Assembly: GCA_021800745.1 (NCBI GenBank)
Contig: JAJYYS010000021.1
Coordinates: forward strand, 1 to 15,837
Length of the DNA stretch: 15,837 nt
Source of the DNA: a bacterium
Lineage (GTDB): Bacteria; SZUA-79; Acidulodesulfobacterales; Acidulodesulfobacteraceae
Reading direction: 5' to 3'
Part shown: piece after piece, positions 13,364-15,837 of the stretch
Layout of the letters: each line of letters opens with the position of its first letter
How positions within the stretch are numbered: position 1 is the stretch's first letter
Translations under genes and position numbers: made by a program
The notes under the pieces: generated by a model
Database searches by the model: none
Told to the model about the DNA's origin: nothing
The model's input: only the letters and a program-made list of their open reading frames with translations

Positions 13364-15837
13364 TTATAAGTTTTCTATAACTTTTTTTATAACGGCTTTA
13401 AAATCACTTCCGCCGGCGCCGTAAATTTCAAGCAATTTTATGCGTAAAAACGGTTCCCAGTATTTGTTAATATGGCTTTGAATCTCTTCCGCCGCAGTAT
13501 CCGGCGGATACGGCGAAAAAATTCTGCAAATATCCAAAAACATCGATTTAATTTCTTCGTTTCCTTGAAATAACGGCTTAAACTCTCTTGAAGCAAACGG
13601 CGCGCCGGCTTTGCTTATAGAAACCGCCGTTACCTTATATTCGGGAGTTTCGGTGGACCAGTCTGCATACTCGCTTGTTAAAACGTTGGTTTTAAACTCC
13701 GGAAAATGAAAAGTAGTTGCGACTACTCCTTTCATAACTCTTTCGCCGATTTTTGCGTTAAGCGTAACCGAACCCTTTTTGCTTTTGACCGTCACGAGAC
13801 TGCCGTCTTCGATAGACAGCTTTTCCGCATCTTCTTTGGAAATCTCTAAAACATCGCGTCCGTACCACATGCTGTTAAAACTTTTTCGGGTATTATTAGA
13901 ACAGTTATACTGGTAAAGATTTCTTACTGTCGTTAAAATAAAAGGGTATTCTTCCGATATAGAATCTTTGGAACCTATAAATTTAGTAATCGTAAATCTG
14001 CCTCTGCCGCGGACAAATTTATCTTTATGAAGAATAGGTGTACCATCCGGATTTTCGGCATTAACCGGCCACTGCGCCGAACCTTTTTTTTCTAATAAAT
14101 CATAGTTTAGCCCCGAAAACTGCGGGGTGGTATGGGCAATTTCATCCATTATTTCGGAAGGATGTCCGTAATGCATCCCGCAACCCATAGCATCGGAGAG
14201 CCCGGCGATTATCTGCCAGTCCTGCAAACCTGCGGCGGGGTCTATAACCTTTCTTACTCTCTGCACCCGTCTTTCCCAGTTGGTAAAAGTTCCGTCTTTT
14301 TCCAAAAAAGACGAGCCCGGAAGCAAAACATGAGCGTATTCCGCGGTTGACGTTTTAAATAAATCGTGGACAACTACCGTTTCCATATTTTTTAAAGATT
14401 CTATTATTCTGTTGGAGTCCGGGTCCGTTTGGACTATATCTTCCCCCATAATATATATGCCTTTAAATCTGCCGTCTAATCCTCCCCTTAACATATCGGG
14501 AAGCCTCATGCCCGGCATTTCGTCTAATTTTACGCTCCATATTTTTTCAAATACCGCTCTCGACTTTTCATCGGAAATATGCCTGTATCCGGGCAGGGAA
14601 GAAGGTTCCGCACCCATATCCGCCGCACCCTGAACGTTGTTCTGCCCCCTGAGCGGACTGACGCCGACGCCTTTTCTACCGATATTTCCAGAAGACATAG
14701 CTAAATTTGCTACCGCAAGAACTCCGGTAGAACCCTGCAAATGTTCGGTTACGCCCAGGCCGTAAAATATCGAAGCATTGTCCGCTTCGGCATACAGGCG
14801 TGCGGCGCCCTCTATATCTTCTTTCGGAACGCCGCTTATTTTCGACGCCGTATTCGGCGAGTTCGATTCATTCAGTATAAAATCCGCCCATAACCTGAAA
14901 GATTCTTCATCGCATCTCGTTTCTATGAAATCTTTTTCAATTAAATTTTCTTTTAAAATATAATGCGCCATTGCATTAAGCAGTATTACGTTAGTGCCTG
15001 GGAAAGGCCTTAAGTGATAACGCGCGGCTATATGAGGCGACTTTGCAACCTCTGTTTTTCTGGGGTCTATTACTATAAGCCCTGCCCCGTTACGAGCCGC
15101 TTTTCTAATAAAAGAGCCTACTACAGGATGGGCTTCGGTAGGATTTGAACCTATGACCATTATTATGTCGGATTTAAACAGAGAACTTAAATCCTGCGTT
15201 CCGGCTCCCGCGCCGAACGCAACCCCAAGGCCGTAACCCGTGGGTTGATGGCAGACCCTTGCGCAAGTATCTATGTTATTATTGTGGAAAACCGCCCTTA
15301 CAAGTTTCTGCATTAAATAATTTTCTTCGTTCGTACACCTTGAGGAACTTATTGCGCCTACTGCATAAATTCCGTAATCTTTTTGAATTTTTTTAAATCT
15401 ATCGGCAATAAAACCGAAAGCTTCTCCCCAGGAAACCTGCCGGAACGGCAAATCCGGATTTTTCCTTATAAGCGGATATTTAAGCCTCTCGCCGCTTTTG
15501 GCATACCCGAACGAAAACCTGCCTTTAATGCACGAGCGTCCGTAATTAGAAAGGCTTTCGTCAACGGGAACCGCCCTTATAATGTTGTCTCCTTTTGTTT
15601 CTACGTTAAAAGAACATCCCACTCCGCAGTAACCGCAGGTCGTTCTTGTCTTCTTAAAAGGTTTGCCGTAATCCGCAACTCCTTTCTCTATAAGCGCCCC
15701 GGTAGGGCATGCTTTTACGCAGGCGCCGCAGGAAACGCATTCGGAGTTGAAAAAGCTGTTTTCTTTGCCCCAGCCTGCTTTTATTACGGAATTAAAACCT
15801 CTTCCCGCAACCGTAAGGGCAAAATTACCCTGAATTT
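13364..15837 (-). CDS. fdhA: Formate dehydrogenase alpha subunit (Cys type) fused to an FdsD-like C-terminal domain; 5' end outside window
   Basis: About 823 residues are visible, open to the right edge. In fragment numbering, one 4Fe-4S ferredoxin motif is C33-C36-C39-C43P. The 4Fe-4S cluster of the molybdopterin oxidoreductase domain uses C67, C70, C74 and C102. The active site ARVCHQPT has Cys195-His196 where many formate dehydrogenases have selenocysteine-His. The bis-MGD domains end in a dinucleotide-binding domain (YGRDVLEISKEDAEKLSI, then VATTFHFPEF). The last 65-70 residues (DICRIFSPYPPDTAAEEIQ, NKYWEPFLRIKLLEIYGAGG) resemble FdsD, normally a separate small delta subunit. It oxidises formate or reduces CO2, probably in a soluble NAD(P)- or ferredoxin-linked complex. 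The internal GTG at 15622 splits the cysteine motif and is not the start. It converges with the DUF4149 gene, 15 bp apart. Confidence 0.9.
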   Translation of the reverse strand, partial: IQGNFALTVAGRGFNSVIKAGWGKENSFFNSECVSCGACVKACPTGALIEKGVADYGKPFKKTRTTCGYCGVGCSFNVETKGDNIIRAVPVDESLSNYGRSCIKGRFSFGYAKSGERLKYPLIRKNPDLPFRQVSWGEAFGFIADRFKKIQKDYGIYAVGAISSSRCTNEENYLMQKLVRAVFHNNNIDTCARVCHQPTGYGLGVAFGAGAGTQDLSSLFKSDIIMVIGSNPTEAHPVVGSFIRKAARNGAGLIVIDPRKTEVAKSPHIAARYHLRPFPGTNVILLNAMAHYILKENLIEKDFIETRCDEESFRLWADFILNESNSPNTASKISGVPKEDIEGAARLYAEADNASIFYGLGVTEHLQGSTGVLAVANLAMSSGNIGRKGVGVSPLRGQNNVQGAADMGAEPSSLPGYRHISDEKSRAVFEKIWSVKLDEMPGMRLPDMLRGGLDGRFKGIYIMGEDIVQTDPDSNRIIESLKNMETVVVHDLFKTSTAEYAHVLLPGSSFLEKDGTFTNWERRVQRVRKVIDPAAGLQDWQIIAGLSDAMGCGMHYGHPSEIMDEIAHTTPQFSGLNYDLLEKKGSAQWPVNAENPDGTPILHKDKFVRGRGRFTITKFIGSKDSISEEYPFILTTVRNLYQYNCSNNTRKSFNSMWYGRDVLEISKEDAEKLSIEDGSLVTVKSKKGSVTLNAKIGERVMKGVVATTFHFPEFKTNVLTSEYADWSTETPEYKVTAVSISKAGAPFASREFKPLFQGNEEIKSMFLDICRIFSPYPPDTAAEEIQSHINKYWEPFLRIKLLEIYGAGGSDFKAVIKKVIENL

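Noticed and set aside
13340..13370. AT-rich imperfect inverted repeat between the converging DUF4149 and fdhA genes as a terminator
   Set aside because: It is only A/T, with a weak stem and no clear loop and T-tract. Chance similarity in AT-rich DNA is a sufficient explanation.
15248..15256. A selenocysteine active site in the formate dehydrogenase
   Set aside because: The active-site codon in ARV-C-HQPT is a normal cysteine codon, so no TGA recoding is required.

Overview
This AT-rich window, with short intergenic gaps, carries a contiguous mercury/arsenic gene block. No rRNA, tRNA, CRISPR array, transposase or insertion sequence is visible. The organism cannot be fixed from sequence alone. 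HgcAB (corrinoid mercury methylation) and a bidirectional-type formate dehydrogenase point to an anaerobe. A P3A-type proton-efflux ATPase would suit an acidic habitat. A Desulfobacterota-like anaerobe from acid or metal-rich sediment is a reasonable guess, but it is only an inference.

Layout. (1) 1-653 (+): C-terminal membrane part of a P-type H+-ATPase. (2) 728-2585 (-): an SOS mutagenesis cassette, a self-cleaving LexA-like repressor followed by a Y-family DNA polymerase, with a LexA-type palindrome inside its promoter. (3) 2763-4203 (+): a geranylgeranyl-reductase-like flavoprotein overlapping a YjbQ-family gene. (4) 10629 down to 4210 (-): a co-directional metal block in transcription order pfpI (frameshifted), arsR, arsD, arsA, arsB, arsC (frameshifted), hgcA, hgcB. 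An ArsR-type palindrome overlaps the arsR promoter, and a perfect 16-bp parS site lies in the arsC-hgcA gap. (5) 10814-13348 (+), divergent from pfpI: merR, merA with a damaged 5' end, and a DUF4149 membrane protein. (6) 13364-15837 (-): formate dehydrogenase alpha subunit fused at its C-terminus to an FdsD-like delta domain, running off the right edge.

How it works together. The ars genes would reduce arsenate (if arsC is intact), chaperone arsenite (ArsD) and pump it out (ArsAB) under ArsR control. hgcA and hgcB overlap by ATGA and lie at the distal end of that transcription unit, so arsenic-responsive co-transcription of mercury methylation is a testable prediction. Five kilobases away is a Hg(II)-sensing MerR and a MerA core, so one locus appears to encode two opposite fates for Hg(II): methylation and reduction.

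The points most worth a second look are hgcAB embedded in an ars operon next to merRA, the parS site directly upstream of hgcA, the FdhA-FdsD fusion, and three reading-frame disruptions (arsC, pfpI, merA 5' end) within 5.4 kb. Those three could be real decay or indel errors in the assembly.
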